Shown here piece after piece: positions 17,282-26,168 of a DNA stretch of 64,000 nt. Made by a program: the position numbers and the translations under genes. The stretch is from JAHZFN01 sp965149945 (GTDB lineage: Bacteria > Bacillota > Dehalobacteriia > UBA4068 > UBA4997): assembly GCA_965149945.1 (NCBI GenBank), contig CBCTTQ010000001.1:62001-126000 (forward strand), written 5' to 3'. Numbering within the stretch: position 1 is the first letter of the stretch; every line of letters begins with the position of its first letter. A model generated the notes under the pieces. The model saw only the letters and a program-made list of their open reading frames with translations, did no database searches and had not been told where the DNA came from.

Positions 17282-18067
17282 ATGAAAAATAAAGTTGAAC
17301 TTTTTGATACGCACTGTCATTTGGACGATCCTAAGCTGAATGCTGATCTGTCCGGTGTGTTGGCACGGGCGAAGCAGGCGGGACTGGTGGGCATGGCCAC
17401 TATCGGCTGCGATTATCGTTCTTCGCTGTTTGCTTTGCATCTGGCGGAAAAACATGAACAAGTGGTGGCGGCGGTGGGGGTACATCCTTCTGATGCCGAT
17501 ACTCTGACGCCGGAGATGCTGGAGGAAGTGGCAAAACTGGCACAGGCGGAAAAAGCCCGCGCTATCGGCGAAATCGGCTTGGACTATCACTGGGACACCG
17601 TCCCGCGGGATCAGCAGAAAAAAGCCTTTGTGGAGCAAATCCATTTGGCAAAAGATCTGCATATGCCTATTATTATCCATGATCGGGAAGCCCACGGCGA
17701 TTTGTTTAATATTTGCCGCAAAGAGCAGGCGGGCGCTTTCGGCGGGGTGATGCATTGTTTTTCCGGCAGTTGGGAACTGGCCAAAGAAGCCATGCGCATG
17801 GGATTTTTGATTTCTGTGGGCGGACCGCTCACTTTCAAAAACAGTCGCCAGCTGCCGGAAATCGTCAAACAAATCCCCCTGGATTATCTGCTGCTGGAAA
17901 CAGACAGCCCCTATTTGACGCCGGAACCTTATCGCGGTAAAACCAACGAACCCGCCAATGTGTATTTTGTGGCGGAGCGAGCGGCGAGATTGCGCGCCAT
18001 GGAAGTGGAGGAGCTGGCCCATATCACGACACAAAACGCCAAAAAATTTTATGAAATTGAGGACTGA
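17282..18067 (+). CDS. tatD: TatD family metal-dependent hydrolase (DNase)
   Basis: 261 residues, the usual TatD/YabD length. Metal-site motifs of the TIM-barrel amidohydrolase fold are all visible: DTHCHLDD near residue 8, GEIGLDYHWD near 95-104, PIIIHDREA near 126, MHCFSG near 153 and ETDSPYLTPEPYRG near 205. The ATG at 17282 is selected by AAGGAGGA just upstream; longer in-frame extensions run into A-rich non-coding sequence. In Bacillota tatD/yabD is often followed by yabE and rnmV (metG is usually upstream); here a YabE-like gene follows, which agrees. Members act as 3'-5' exonucleases or nonspecific DNases, probably in DNA quality control. Confidence 0.92.
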   Translation: MKNKVELFDTHCHLDDPKLNADLSGVLARAKQAGLVGMATIGCDYRSSLFALHLAEKHEQVVAAVGVHPSDADTLTPEMLEEVAKLAQAEKARAIGEIGLDYHWDTVPRDQQKKAFVEQIHLAKDLHMPIIIHDREAHGDLFNICRKEQAGAFGGVMHCFSGSWELAKEAMRMGFLISVGGPLTFKNSRQLPEIVKQIPLDYLLLETDSPYLTPEPYRGKTNEPANVYFVAERAARLRAMEVEELAHITTQNAKKFYEIED

Positions 18068-18113
18068 ATCCCAAAAAAAAATCAACATTTCAAAAAAAAT
18101 TTAAAAAAATTTT

Positions 18114-18156
18114 CCCGTGTTTAACAAAACGCCTGTTAAAGCACGGGATTTTTTTT
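18114..18156 (+). terminator. Terminator after tatD
   Basis: CCCGTG-TTTAACA / TGTTAAA-G-CACGGG stem followed by eight T, about 47 bases after the tatD stop. Repeat copy 1 forms part of its loop and 3' arm. Confidence 0.9.
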
Positions 18157-18346
18157 GCGAAAAAATTTTTTTGCCAAGCTTGGAATAAAAACCCTGCTAA
18201 AGGCATATACTTAAGAAAACGCCTGCTAAAGACGTTGAAAAAAGATTGTTTTGGGAAGAGACGATTTTTTTGACCCAATTTGACAGAATTTGTGAAATGG
18301 GGTAGAATAGAAATCGTTTTAATCCTGAAAGCAAAATGCCTGCTAG
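18127..18346 (+). repeat. Degenerate dispersed repeat, core CCTGCTAAAG, four copies
   Basis: Copies at 18127-18141 (AACGCCTGTTAAAG), 18188-18203 (AACCCTGCTAAAGG), 18217-18231 (AACGCCTGCTAAAG) and 18334-18346 (ATGCCTGCTAGAG). All are on the plus strand upstream of the YabE-like gene. Three lie before the promoter and one in the transcribed leader. Confidence 0.5.
18280..18308 (+). promoter_or_regulatory. Promoter of the YabE-like gene
   Basis: TTGACA (18280-18285), 17-base spacer, TAGAAT (18303-18308): a near-consensus sigma-A promoter. Confidence 0.85.
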
Positions 18347-18481
18347 AGAAGGTGGGCAGAAATTGACGGTTTTTTTCGGCTCTTTTTGGGGAAGAAAAAA
18401 CGTAAAAAAACGGCAAAATTCAATCTATTGCCGAAAAAGGATCCGAACCCGTCAAAGAAACTTAAAGGAGGACGATCACAA

Positions 18482-19468
18482 TTGAAAACAATGAAAACTT
18501 TTTGTAGAAGCAAAAAGGCGTTGGTTGCCCTGGCGCTGGTTTTTATGGTGGCGGCAGCCTCTTTCTCGCTGGTGGCTTTGAGCGGTACCAAAGCGGTGGC
18601 GCTGGTCATCGACGGGGAACGGGATATTGTGGAAACTACTGCCTTTACGGTTCGCGGTCTGTTGGAAGAGCAGGAGATTGAGATCAATCCGGAAGACAAA
18701 GTGTCCGAGGAATTACACAGTTTTCTCGCCGATGATCAGACCATCCATATCGAAACGGCTGTGGAAATGACCATCATCGACGCCGGCGAAACCTATCAGG
18801 TAATGGCGCAGCCCGGTACGGTGGATGAGGTACTGAACGCTACCGGTCACGCTCGTGACGCCAATGACTGGGTGTTTCCGTCCTATCAGTCCTGGGCGGA
18901 TGAGGGCGCCGTGATCACTGTACAGCGGATCGATTATAAACGGGCCGCTCTGAAAGAACCCGTGGCGCCGCAAACAGTGGAAAAAGAAGACGACTCTATG
19001 CCCGCCGGCACCATCAATGTGTTGCAGGAAGGCAGCTACGGTTTGGACGAAGTGGTGTATGAATCCATGTATAAAGACGGACAGAAAGTCAAAGACGTCG
19101 AAATTTCCCGCACCACTCTGGAAGAACCGCAAGATAAAATCATCGCCATCGGCACCGAAGTGGGCAATCCGGAAGCTGTCGCTCCCGTTTCCGGCGACTA
19201 TTCCAAAGTAATAACGGTAGAAGCGACCGCCTATACCCATACCGGCAATTTGACAGCGACAGGTACTGTGGCCAGGGTGGGCGTCATCGCCGTTGACCCC
19301 AATGTGATTCCGCTGGGTACCCGCGTTTATGTGGAAGGCTATGGATATGCCGTGGCGGAAGATACCGGCGGCGCCATCAAAGGCAACATCATCGATCTTT
19401 TCATGGATACCAATCAGGAATGTATCAATTGGGGAAGGCGAGATGTGAAAGTTTATATTTTGGATTAA
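18482..19468 (+). CDS. YabE-like cell-wall protein: DUF348, G5 and 3D domains
   Basis: 328 residues from a TTG at 18482, ten bases after AAAGGAGG; the next ATG (18491) is too far from it. A membrane anchor or signal segment (about 10-33) is followed by two ubiquitin-like DUF348 repeats (about 40-150), a G5 domain (about 165-235; MPAGTINVLQEGSYG) and a C-terminal 3D domain (about 245-328) with ITVEATAYT, DPNVIPLGT and the Asp residues of EDTGGAI and IIDLF. 3D domains resemble the catalytic barrel of lytic transglycosylase MltA, and YabE/Rpf-like proteins cleave or remodel peptidoglycan. Secreted or wall-associated location is inferred. It sits between tatD and an M23 endopeptidase that shares its G5 module. 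Confidence 0.88.
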   Translation: MKTMKTFCRSKKALVALALVFMVAAASFSLVALSGTKAVALVIDGERDIVETTAFTVRGLLEEQEIEINPEDKVSEELHSFLADDQTIHIETAVEMTIIDAGETYQVMAQPGTVDEVLNATGHARDANDWVFPSYQSWADEGAVITVQRIDYKRAALKEPVAPQTVEKEDDSMPAGTINVLQEGSYGLDEVVYESMYKDGQKVKDVEISRTTLEEPQDKIIAIGTEVGNPEAVAPVSGDYSKVITVEATAYTHTGNLTATGTVARVGVIAVDPNVIPLGTRVYVEGYGYAVAEDTGGAIKGNIIDLFMDTNQECINWGRRDVKVYILD

Positions 19469-19491
19469 GACAGGGGAATTCCCATGTTGCG

Positions 19492-19520
19492 CGGACGCTC
19501 TCAGAGCGTCCGTTTTTTTT
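19492..19520 (+). terminator. Terminator after the YabE-like gene
   Basis: CGGACGCTC / GAGCGTCCG stem (19492-19512, loop TCA) followed by eight T. Confidence 0.95.
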
Positions 19521-19964
19521 GTCTCCGGTGTCATGGAGGATGACTGTTTGGGGAGAGTTGGCTGTTTGGGGGAAAATTAGCCATAAGCGCCGATTCCTGT
19601 TTTGTTCTCTTTTGTCAGGGGCGGGCGGTATTTTCTCTCGCGCGAGAGATGACGGCGAAAAAGGAAAAGACAACGGAAAAGACATTGGAATGGCGACGAA
19701 TTCGGCGAAAATTTTTCCGCGGCGGAGACGCGGGACGACTGCCGCCCTCCGAAGGAAATTTTGGGAAAGGGAGAGGAAAAAATCGATAAAAAGAGAAATT
19801 TTTTGGGGAAAACATCATAAAAAAGAGCAAAAAGGTGGGGGATTGTTTTCGGGCGAAGTTATCAGATAATTCTGAAAAATAGAACACAGATTTAGTATCT
19901 CGGAAAAAAAATCCCCAATATCTTGTGTTTGGAGAGAAAGCGAGGAGGGTTTTTTGGGGGAAAT

Positions 19965-19993
19965 TTGCTTTTTGAAAAAAAATATGCTATGAT
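19965..19993 (+). promoter_or_regulatory. Promoter of the M23 endopeptidase gene
   Basis: TTGCTT (19965-19970), 17-base spacer ending TGC, TATGAT (19988-19993): extended -10 type. Confidence 0.7.
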
Positions 19994-20113
19994 ATGATTA
20001 CATAACGCAAAGTGGCATCGTCCATGCGGAACGCGTCAACGGACGATTTCAAAGAGCACAAAAGCGCTGTTTACCCAAAAATTTAAAAACTTTCGAGGTG
20101 GTGAAAAAACGCC

Positions 20114-21838
20114 ATGAGCGAGGAGAAAAAGAGCAAATTCGAAAGTGATAGTGTAAGCAAAGGGGAAGATTCTCTTTTGCAGGCGGGACAATCTCCGGTT
20201 TCCGCCGAAACCAAACCTTCTCAGGGGGAAACGACAGAAAAACGGCGGCGGTCGAATTTCTTTCGTAAGCGTTGGGGATCCGAGGCGGATTCAGAGAACG
20301 CGGCAGCGTGCGCGGGATGTGATAATGTGTCCGAGCAGACAGCGGCTCGGCGGGAGATGTCGGCTGTTCGAGAGACGGCTCGGCGCCCGGCGGCTTTTCG
20401 TCAGTGGATTTCGGCGGAAAGCAAAACAAAAAAATATTGCGCGGCGGCCTTGGGCGTACTTCTCTTGGGCGCGGCGGTGTATGGTTCGGTAACGGGGATT
20501 GATTATTTGCTCCACGGTAAAAAAGCCTATGCCATCACGGTGGATAATCGACAGGTGGCGACGGTGAGCGATTACCGAACCGCGCGGGAAGTCATTCATG
20601 ATTATCTGAGCGGCGCCCATACCGAAACAGACATCAAAGACGCCTATTTCACCGAGGAAGTAGACATCAATAAAGTCTACGAATCGGAAGGACAGGAGAT
20701 CCTTTCCTACCGGGAAGCCAGCAGCCGTTTGGCGGCCAGCGCGACTGCCCTTGCCGACTGCGTGGCTATCGAGGCGGACGGAGACCGATTGCTCTATCTT
20801 TCTTCTGAGGCAGATGCCGAAGAGGCTTTGGCGCGGCTGAAGGAACAGTACACGCCCCACGACAGCACTTTGCGGGTACGGGATGTGCGATTCAAAGAAG
20901 AAGTGCGCGTTGTTCCCGCCAATGCCGATGTGCAGGAAATCCTTTCTGTGGAAACAGCTACCCGGCAGTTGCAGCAAACAGCGACAGACAGCACCTATGT
21001 CTACACCGTACGGGAAGGCGATACGCTTCATTCCATCTGTGAACAGGAAGGGGTCGCGGCTTCCAAGGTGGAAAAGGTCAGCGGTGAAACGGATCTGGAA
21101 GCTTTGCGGCCGGGAGACCGGCTGCGCGTCGTCAAAGAAGGGGAATTCCCCCTTAATGTGCTGGTGGAAATGGAAAAGACCAAGGACGAAATTATTTCTT
21201 ACGAGATTTCGTATCAGGAAAATGACGAAATGCCCGCCGGTACCCAAAATGTAGTGCAGGAAGGTTTTGACGGATCCGAAACAGTACAGTTGAAAATTCT
21301 CCACATGAACGGCGAAGAACTGTATCGGGAACGTTTGTCGGCGGTGACCGATATTCCCGCTACCACCAAAATTGTGGACTGTGGTACCAAAGTATACCGA
21401 GGCAACGGCGGCAATCTTTCCGGCATGTTGGGCGAGGACGGTCGTTTGGACATTACTTCCGTTGACCAGATGATCTGGCCTACCAATGCCACTGCCATCA
21501 GTTCTCCTTACGGGCGGCCGAGGTCCAGCGGGTTTCATACAGGGCTGGATATCAACGGTGAATTGGGAGATCCCATTTGGGCGGCTTTGAGCGGCACTGT
21601 GGTCAGCGCCGGCTGGAGCGGCAACTACGGTAACTGCATTGTGGTAAATCACGGCAACGGGGTTTCTACTCGTTATGCTCACCTTAGCGTAATCGGAGTC
21701 AGCGCCGGACAGGCGGTCAGCCAGGGACAGACCATCGGTTTGGAAGGCAGCACCGGCAACAGCACCGGTTCTCATCTCCATTTCGAGGTGTTGATCAACG
21801 GTTCGTCGGTGGATCCGCTGTTGTATATCAGTCGATAA
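20114..21838 (+). CDS. M23 peptidoglycan endopeptidase with LysM and G5 domains
   Basis: 574 residues. A ~105-residue hydrophilic, charged cytoplasmic region precedes one membrane helix (about 112-130, LGVLLLGAAVYGSVTGI). Outside are a LysM domain (about 296-342, YTVREGDTLHSICEQEG), a G5 domain (about 365-440, EMPAGTQNVVQEGFDG) and a C-terminal M23 LytM-type peptidase (about 455-574). Zn2+ ligands are visible in HTGLD (near 475) and HLHFE (near 554). It should be a membrane-anchored murein endopeptidase. Sporulation SpoIIQ-type proteins share the single helix plus M23, but the LysM/G5 modules and long cytoplasmic head fit the general Bacillota envelope-remodelling class. It sits behind its own promoter, next to a YabE-like protein with a similar G5 module. 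Confidence 0.9.
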   Translation: MSEEKKSKFESDSVSKGEDSLLQAGQSPVSAETKPSQGETTEKRRRSNFFRKRWGSEADSENAAACAGCDNVSEQTAARREMSAVRETARRPAAFRQWISAESKTKKYCAAALGVLLLGAAVYGSVTGIDYLLHGKKAYAITVDNRQVATVSDYRTAREVIHDYLSGAHTETDIKDAYFTEEVDINKVYESEGQEILSYREASSRLAASATALADCVAIEADGDRLLYLSSEADAEEALARLKEQYTPHDSTLRVRDVRFKEEVRVVPANADVQEILSVETATRQLQQTATDSTYVYTVREGDTLHSICEQEGVAASKVEKVSGETDLEALRPGDRLRVVKEGEFPLNVLVEMEKTKDEIISYEISYQENDEMPAGTQNVVQEGFDGSETVQLKILHMNGEELYRERLSAVTDIPATTKIVDCGTKVYRGNGGNLSGMLGEDGRLDITSVDQMIWPTNATAISSPYGRPRSSGFHTGLDINGELGDPIWAALSGTVVSAGWSGNYGNCIVVNHGNGVSTRYAHLSVIGVSAGQAVSQGQTIGLEGSTGNSTGSHLHFEVLINGSSVDPLLYISR

Positions 21839-21910
21839 GGGTGTTTCCGAAAAGGGAGTCCTGTCAAAAAAGAATAATGAGGCGGTCGAAAAAGGCGCCT
21901 GTTTATAGAT

Positions 21911-21950
21911 GAGAAGCTTCGTCTCCCGGAAGACGAAGCTTCTCTTTTTT
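21911..21950 (+). terminator. Terminator after the M23 gene
   Basis: 14-bp perfect stem GAGAAGCTTCGTCT / AGACGAAGCTTCTC with loop CCCGGA and six T. Confidence 0.95.
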
Positions 21951-22181
21951 GTTGATTTCTCTTTTGCGGGAAAGGGGTTTTTTGTAATTGGGAACCGGGA
22001 TGGAAAAGAGGGTTTCGCTTTTTGTTCGGCGGAAAGCGGTCGTTTGGACTTTGTCTGTTGTCGGCGGAGAAACAAGCAATTTTTGAAGGGCGCTGGTGTT
22101 CTGTGTCATTCGGAAGCGGAAAAATCTGTTTGAAGAAAGCGGTGTTACGGAAAAAAGCAAACAAGGAATGTGTTTTTTGGG

Positions 22182-22214
22182 AAAAAAGCGGGGCGCTCCG
22201 ATCGGAGCGCCCCG
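22182..22214 (-). terminator. Terminator after degV
   Basis: Perfect 26-bp palindrome CGGGGCGCTCCGA / TCGGAGCGCCCCG (22189-22214) followed on the minus strand by six T. Confidence 0.9.
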
Positions 22215-22335
22215 TAATGTTTATTTGAATAATATGTTTTCCGCGGATGGTCACGGCAACGTTTCTTTCTCCCGCCTGTTATTTATTCCGAGGAAGCGCA
22301 AGGCGTTTTCCTTACGATGTGATTGTGTGCCTGAC

Positions 22336-23229
22336 TCAGTCTGTCCGTTCGCTGCCCCAGAAGAAGAGAGCGACGGTGCCGGGGCCTGTATGGCTGCCGA
22401 TGGTGGTGCCGATATTGTTGATCAGCGGTTTGCCGTCCAAATGCGGAAATTTGGCTTCTACCAGATCTGCCACGGCTTTGGCGTCTTCGTAGCAGGCAGA
22501 ATGGGAAAGATAACATTTGTCGTGGTATTGCGCGCCGTTGTCGGCAAATTGTTCCATACGTTTGACGATTTCTTGAATCACCCGTTTTTTGGTGCGGACT
22601 TTGCTGCGGGGAATCAGTCGTCCTTGGGCGTCTACATTCATCAGCGGGCAGATGTTCAGCATGCCGCCGAAAATCCCCGCGGTTTTGGAGATGCGTCCCC
22701 CCCGCACATAGTAAGTGAGATCGGTAGAAAAGAACCAGTGATGCAGCCGCCGTTTATTGGCTTCTGCCCAGTCACGGACTTCGGTGATGCTTTTGCCCGC
22801 GTCTCGCAAATCCGCCAGCTTGTCCATAAGCAGACCAAATCCGGAAGAGGCGGCCAGAGAATCCACTACCAGCAACGTCCTTTGGGGATAGCGTTCCCGC
22901 GCGATGGCGGCGGCATTAACAGCGGAATTGTAACTGCCGGAAATACCGGAGGAAAGGCAGACATGGAGCAAGTCGCTGCCTTTTTCTAAAATACCGCAGA
23001 AATAATCCAGATATTCGGAAATGTTTACCTGGGAAGTTTGCGTGGCGGCGCCGTCGGCCATCGCCTGATAGAAGCGGTCGATGGGCATGGACACGCCCAG
23101 GTCATCCACATGGTCTTTGCCGTCCAGCGTGTAATGAAAACAGATGTAAGAGAGGTTTCTTTGTTCAAAATGCTCCTTAGCCAGATCTGCCGTGGAACCA
23201 CAGCTTAATACAAAATCAGAGTTGGTCAT
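22336..23229 (-). CDS. DegV family fatty-acid-binding protein
   Basis: 297 residues, typical DegV length. The N-terminus VLSCGSTADL and the central CLSSGISGSYNSAVNAA motif (near 90-106) form the lipid-binding pocket signature of DegV/FakB proteins. These bind a fatty acid and, with the FakA kinase, allow its phosphorylation for phospholipid synthesis. FakA is not encoded here, so the fatty-acid-kinase role is family inference. ATG at 23229 has GGAGGG seven bases upstream. It lies downstream of the HTH regulator gene on the same strand and ends at a palindromic terminator. Confidence 0.92.
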   Translation of the reverse strand: MTNSDFVLSCGSTADLAKEHFEQRNLSYICFHYTLDGKDHVDDLGVSMPIDRFYQAMADGAATQTSQVNISEYLDYFCGILEKGSDLLHVCLSSGISGSYNSAVNAAAIARERYPQRTLLVVDSLAASSGFGLLMDKLADLRDAGKSITEVRDWAEANKRRLHHWFFSTDLTYYVRGGRISKTAGIFGGMLNICPLMNVDAQGRLIPRSKVRTKKRVIQEIVKRMEQFADNGAQYHDKCYLSHSACYEDAKAVADLVEAKFPHLDGKPLINNIGTTIGSHTGPGTVALFFWGSERTD

Positions 23230-23395
23230 GGCAATCCCTCCTGGTGTGTTTGATGGCGGCGCTTTGGCGACGCCTTTCTCCTTTCAGCATACGCGAAATG
23301 CCCGTAAATGGCAACCTACTCTTTGGAAAATGGACTCTACCGAGGGGAGAGAGGGATGGAATTGCCTGATAAAAGCGTTTTTTAAGATTTGGCGG

Positions 23396-23992
23396 CTATT
23401 TTTTCGATGTTTTTTTGTTGCGTGATTTTTTTACGCGTCCACTGAAAAAAACCATCAATTCCGCGGGGATCGCTACCAAAAACAATTGCCATGGGTGGTA
23501 GCGCCGGAGACAAAAATAGATCAGCGCGATAACGGTAAGAATTAGAATACCGATGATAAGGCGGTTTTTGCGGCCTTTGTTCCAGATGGAGTTCATCACC
23601 AGCAGGGTGATCAGGGAAACCGGCACTGCCGCCCCGAAAATCATCCAAATGTAATCTCCCAAAATCCAGAAAATGACAAAAACCAACAGCGCCAATGTCC
23701 AGATTCCGAACAGAGACATCAAGGTGATCATGAACGGGCTGTAGCTCAATCCCGTCTCTTCTTTGCGGGGACGCCACTGAGATGCTTCGGTGAGGAGATC
23801 GTCCACGCTCACCTGAAAAATTTCTGCCAGTTTTTTCAGCACGGCGGCGTCCGGCAGACTTTCTCCCCGTTCCCATTTGGAGACACTCTTATCCGAATAA
23901 TTGATTTTTTCTCCCAGTTCTGCCTGAGTCAGACCGGCAGCGGCTCGCAGCCGAATCAGATTGCTGGCCACAATCAATTTTAGTTCTTCCAT
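23396..23992 (-). CDS. XRE-family HTH regulator with C-terminal membrane helices
   Basis: 198 residues from the ATG at 23992 (GAGGAA upstream). The N-terminal HTH_3 domain (about 5-65) reads LIRLRAAAGLTQAELGEKI...SVSKWERGESLPD. The C-terminal half has about four hydrophobic helices (roughly 85-110, 112-135, 140-160 and 165-180) and a lysine-rich tail. Such membrane-anchored XRE regulators are common in Bacillota and may sense envelope signals; the target is unknown. degV is downstream on the same strand but separated by about 165 bases. The promoter at 24096-24124 gives a ~100-base leader. Confidence 0.88.
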   Translation of the reverse strand: MEELKLIVASNLIRLRAAAGLTQAELGEKINYSDKSVSKWERGESLPDAAVLKKLAEIFQVSVDDLLTEASQWRPRKEETGLSYSPFMITLMSLFGIWTLALLVFVIFWILGDYIWMIFGAAVPVSLITLLVMNSIWNKGRKNRLIIGILILTVIALIYFCLRRYHPWQLFLVAIPAELMVFFSGRVKKSRNKKTSKK

Positions 23993-24095
23993 GATGTTCC
24001 TCTCTTTTCCGTATTTGGTCGATCCGTTTCTCCGTCGCGAAGCGCCGGATGGAGCAGGTCGTTTGGGGACAGCTTTTTTCCGTGGGTGTCCTTTT

Positions 24096-24124
24096 ATCAT
24101 ATCATAAAAAGGATTGCTCTGCAA
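24096..24124 (-). promoter_or_regulatory. Promoter of the membrane HTH regulator gene
   Basis: Minus strand TTGCAG (24124-24119), 17-base spacer, TATGAT (24101-24096). A tandem TATGATATGAT lies at the -10. Confidence 0.65.
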
Positions 24125-24488
24125 TGTGAAACGGCTTTTTTCTCCTGGGCTTCCGCGGCGGAAAATGTCTGATCGGTCTGTGGCAGCGAAAGCTTTTTTA
24201 TTTTGTTACGGAATCGGTTCCCGCGTAAGAATTTCGATGGTTCTTTTTGGCGGGTTATGGGGCTAAACAACGCCCGTCAAAAAAGTAATCGCCTTTGAGT
24301 AAAAAATGAAAAACAAAGGAGGCGAGAAAACCGGCGAACAGGTGTGAACAAAAGAAAGAAAAGAAAGGAAAACCCCGAAAAGAAGAGAAAACGGACAAAC
24401 CGAAACAAAAAGAGAGAAAAAGCAAAAGAAAGAATCGTCGAAAATTTCATAAACTCCGTCAAAAAACGTCCAAGAAGTGCAAACACGC

Positions 24489-24520
24489 GAAAAAAGAGCG
24501 GCGGGAATTTCCCGCCGCTC
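24489..24520 (-). terminator. Terminator after pckA
   Basis: 11-bp stem GAGCGGCGGGA / TCCCGCCGCTC (24496-24520) followed on the minus strand by a T-run, 21 bases beyond the pckA stop. Confidence 0.95.
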
Positions 24521-24541
24521 TTAGAATCCAAAAAGCGAATG

Positions 24542-26122
24542 TTAGTCAATGTTGGGGCCTGCCGCCGCGATTTCCGGAGCAACGCCTTTGTATTTTTTGA
24601 AGTTTTCCGCGAAGAGTTTCGCCAATTCTTTCGCGGTTTTATCATAATCTTCTTTGTCAGCCCAGGTATCTCTGGGGTTCAAAACTTCTGCCGGAACATT
24701 GGGGCAGCTCTGAGGAATAGACAGGTTGAAGATGGGGTCTACAACATATTCTACATCTTTCAGATCGCCGTTCAGGGCAGCGTTTACCATGGCTCTGGTA
24801 TAAGCCAATTTCATTCTGGAGCCGGTGCCGTAACGGCCGCCGGTCCAACCGGTGTTCAGCAGATATACTTCCGCGCCGGTTTCTTTGATTTTCGCCTGCA
24901 GCAGGGAGGCGTATTCGCCCACTCTTCTGGACAGGAAGGGCTGACCGAAGCCGGCGGAGAAGGTCGCCTGGGGTTCGGTGATGCCGCGTTCGGTACCGGC
25001 CAGTTTGCTGGTGTAACCGGACAGATAATGATAGCTGGCCTGATTCATGTCCAATTTGGAGATGGGAGGCAAAACGCCGAAAGCGTCGGCTGTCAGGAAA
25101 ACGATGGTTTTGGGATGACCGCCTTTGCCGTTGGGCACCGCGCCGGGGATATGTTCCAGAGGATAACCGGTACGGGTGTTTTCGGTTCTGCTGCCGTCGT
25201 CATAATCGGGAACGCGGGTATCTTCGTCCATGATGACATTTTCGATGACCGCGCCGAATTTAATAGCGTCCCAAATCTGGGGTTCGCCTTCTTTGGAAAG
25301 ACGGATGGTTTTGGCATAGCAGCCGCCTTCAAAGTTAAAGATGCCGTTTTCAGACCAGCCGTGTTCATCGTCACCGATGAGCATACGGTTGGGGTCGGCG
25401 GAAAGAGTGGTTTTTCCGGTGCCGGAGAGACCGAAGAACAACGCGGTGGTGCCGTCAGCGCCGATGTTGGCGGAGCAGTGCATCGGGCATACATCCTGAT
25501 CCGGCATGAAGTAGTTCATGGCGGTGAAGCAGGATTTTTTCATTTCGCCCGCGTAGCTGGCGGCGCCGATCAGGATTTCTTTTTCTTCCAGGTTCAAAAT
25601 GATGAACGCTTCGGAACGAGTGCCGTCGATTTCCGGAATGGCTTTGAAGCCGGGGGTGCAAACCAGCGTGATTTCCGGCTGGAAATTTGCCCGTTCTTCT
25701 TCAGTCGGACGGCGCAGCAGCTGATGAATGAACAGATTTTGCCATGCGTATTCGTTGATCACCCGAACAGCGATGCGGTGTTTTTCGTCAGCGCCGATGA
25801 AACCGTCGAAAACAAAAACATCTTTGCCTTCCAGATAGGCCATCTGGCGGCGTTTGATGCCCGTGTATTTTTCTACGGAGATTCCTTTGTTGCTATCGCC
25901 CCAGTCGATGGTTTTCATTTCCTTTTCGGTTTCCACAAAAAAACGGTCTTTGGGGGAGCGGCCGGTGTATTTGCCGGTATGTACGGACAACGCGCCGGTG
26001 GCGGTCAATTCCCCTTCTCCGCGGAGCAGGGCTTCTTCCACCAGGATGGCGGGAGAGAGATTGTCGTAAACTTCACCCAAATTGATGTAACCTTTTTTTG
26101 CGAGTTCTTCTCTCATAGACAT
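24542..26122 (-). CDS. pckA: Phosphoenolpyruvate carboxykinase (ATP)
   Basis: 526 residues, standard for ATP-type PEPCK. Visible motifs are the kinase loop GLSGTGKTTLS (P-loop, near 234-244), the LIGDDEHGW metal-binding block, CYAKTIRLS, and YTGRSPKDRFFVE near the N-terminus for substrate binding. It interconverts oxaloacetate and PEP with ATP/ADP. In fermenters it often runs toward oxaloacetate to feed succinate or propionate formation. The ATG at 26122 follows GAGGAGG by 11 bases; ATG two codons later is an alternative. Monocistronic. A TTGTAA...TTACAA inverted repeat lies 24-46 bases upstream of the start. Confidence 0.97.
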   Translation of the reverse strand: MSMREELAKKGYINLGEVYDNLSPAILVEEALLRGEGELTATGALSVHTGKYTGRSPKDRFFVETEKEMKTIDWGDSNKGISVEKYTGIKRRQMAYLEGKDVFVFDGFIGADEKHRIAVRVINEYAWQNLFIHQLLRRPTEEERANFQPEITLVCTPGFKAIPEIDGTRSEAFIILNLEEKEILIGAASYAGEMKKSCFTAMNYFMPDQDVCPMHCSANIGADGTTALFFGLSGTGKTTLSADPNRMLIGDDEHGWSENGIFNFEGGCYAKTIRLSKEGEPQIWDAIKFGAVIENVIMDEDTRVPDYDDGSRTENTRTGYPLEHIPGAVPNGKGGHPKTIVFLTADAFGVLPPISKLDMNQASYHYLSGYTSKLAGTERGITEPQATFSAGFGQPFLSRRVGEYASLLQAKIKETGAEVYLLNTGWTGGRYGTGSRMKLAYTRAMVNAALNGDLKDVEYVVDPIFNLSIPQSCPNVPAEVLNPRDTWADKEDYDKTAKELAKLFAENFKKYKGVAPEIAAAGPNID

Positions 26123-26145
26123 GTTCGAAATAACCTCCTCATGAA

Positions 26146-26168
26146 TTGTAAAAATAATGGTGTTACAA
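26146..26168. promoter_or_regulatory. Inverted repeat upstream of pckA, possible operator
   Basis: TTGTAA (26146-26151) and TTACAA (26163-26168) separated by 11 bases, in the A/T-rich leader or promoter of pckA. A regulator is not identifiable. Confidence 0.35.

Larger units (their letters stand above)
18068..18481. other. tatD-yabE intergenic region
   Basis: About 410 bases holding the tatD terminator, four degenerate copies of a CCTGCTAAAG motif, a consensus promoter and a ~170-base leader with a lysine-rich open frame that is not taken as coding. Listed separately. Confidence 0.6.
19469..20113. other. Intergenic region between the YabE-like and M23 genes
   Basis: About 645 bases without a gene: a terminator, a purine-rich stretch (about 19640-19960), the promoter at 19965-19993 and a small leader hairpin ATCGTCC (20017-20023) / GGACGAT (20041-20047). 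Confidence 0.6.
21839..22335. other. Convergent M23-degV intergenic region
   Basis: About 500 bases with a strong terminator for each flanking gene (21911-21950 plus, 22182-22214 minus). No gene recognised. Confidence 0.6.
23993..24541. other. Intergenic region between pckA and the HTH gene
   Basis: About 550 bases: HTH gene leader and promoter, a purine-rich stretch (about 24290-24490) and the pckA terminator. The lysine-rich open frames are rejected. Confidence 0.6.

Noticed and set aside
18386..18481. N-terminal extension of the YabE-like protein
   Set aside because: It is lysine-rich, lacks a ribosome site and would place charged sequence before the signal helix; the TTG at 18482 follows AAAGGAGG.
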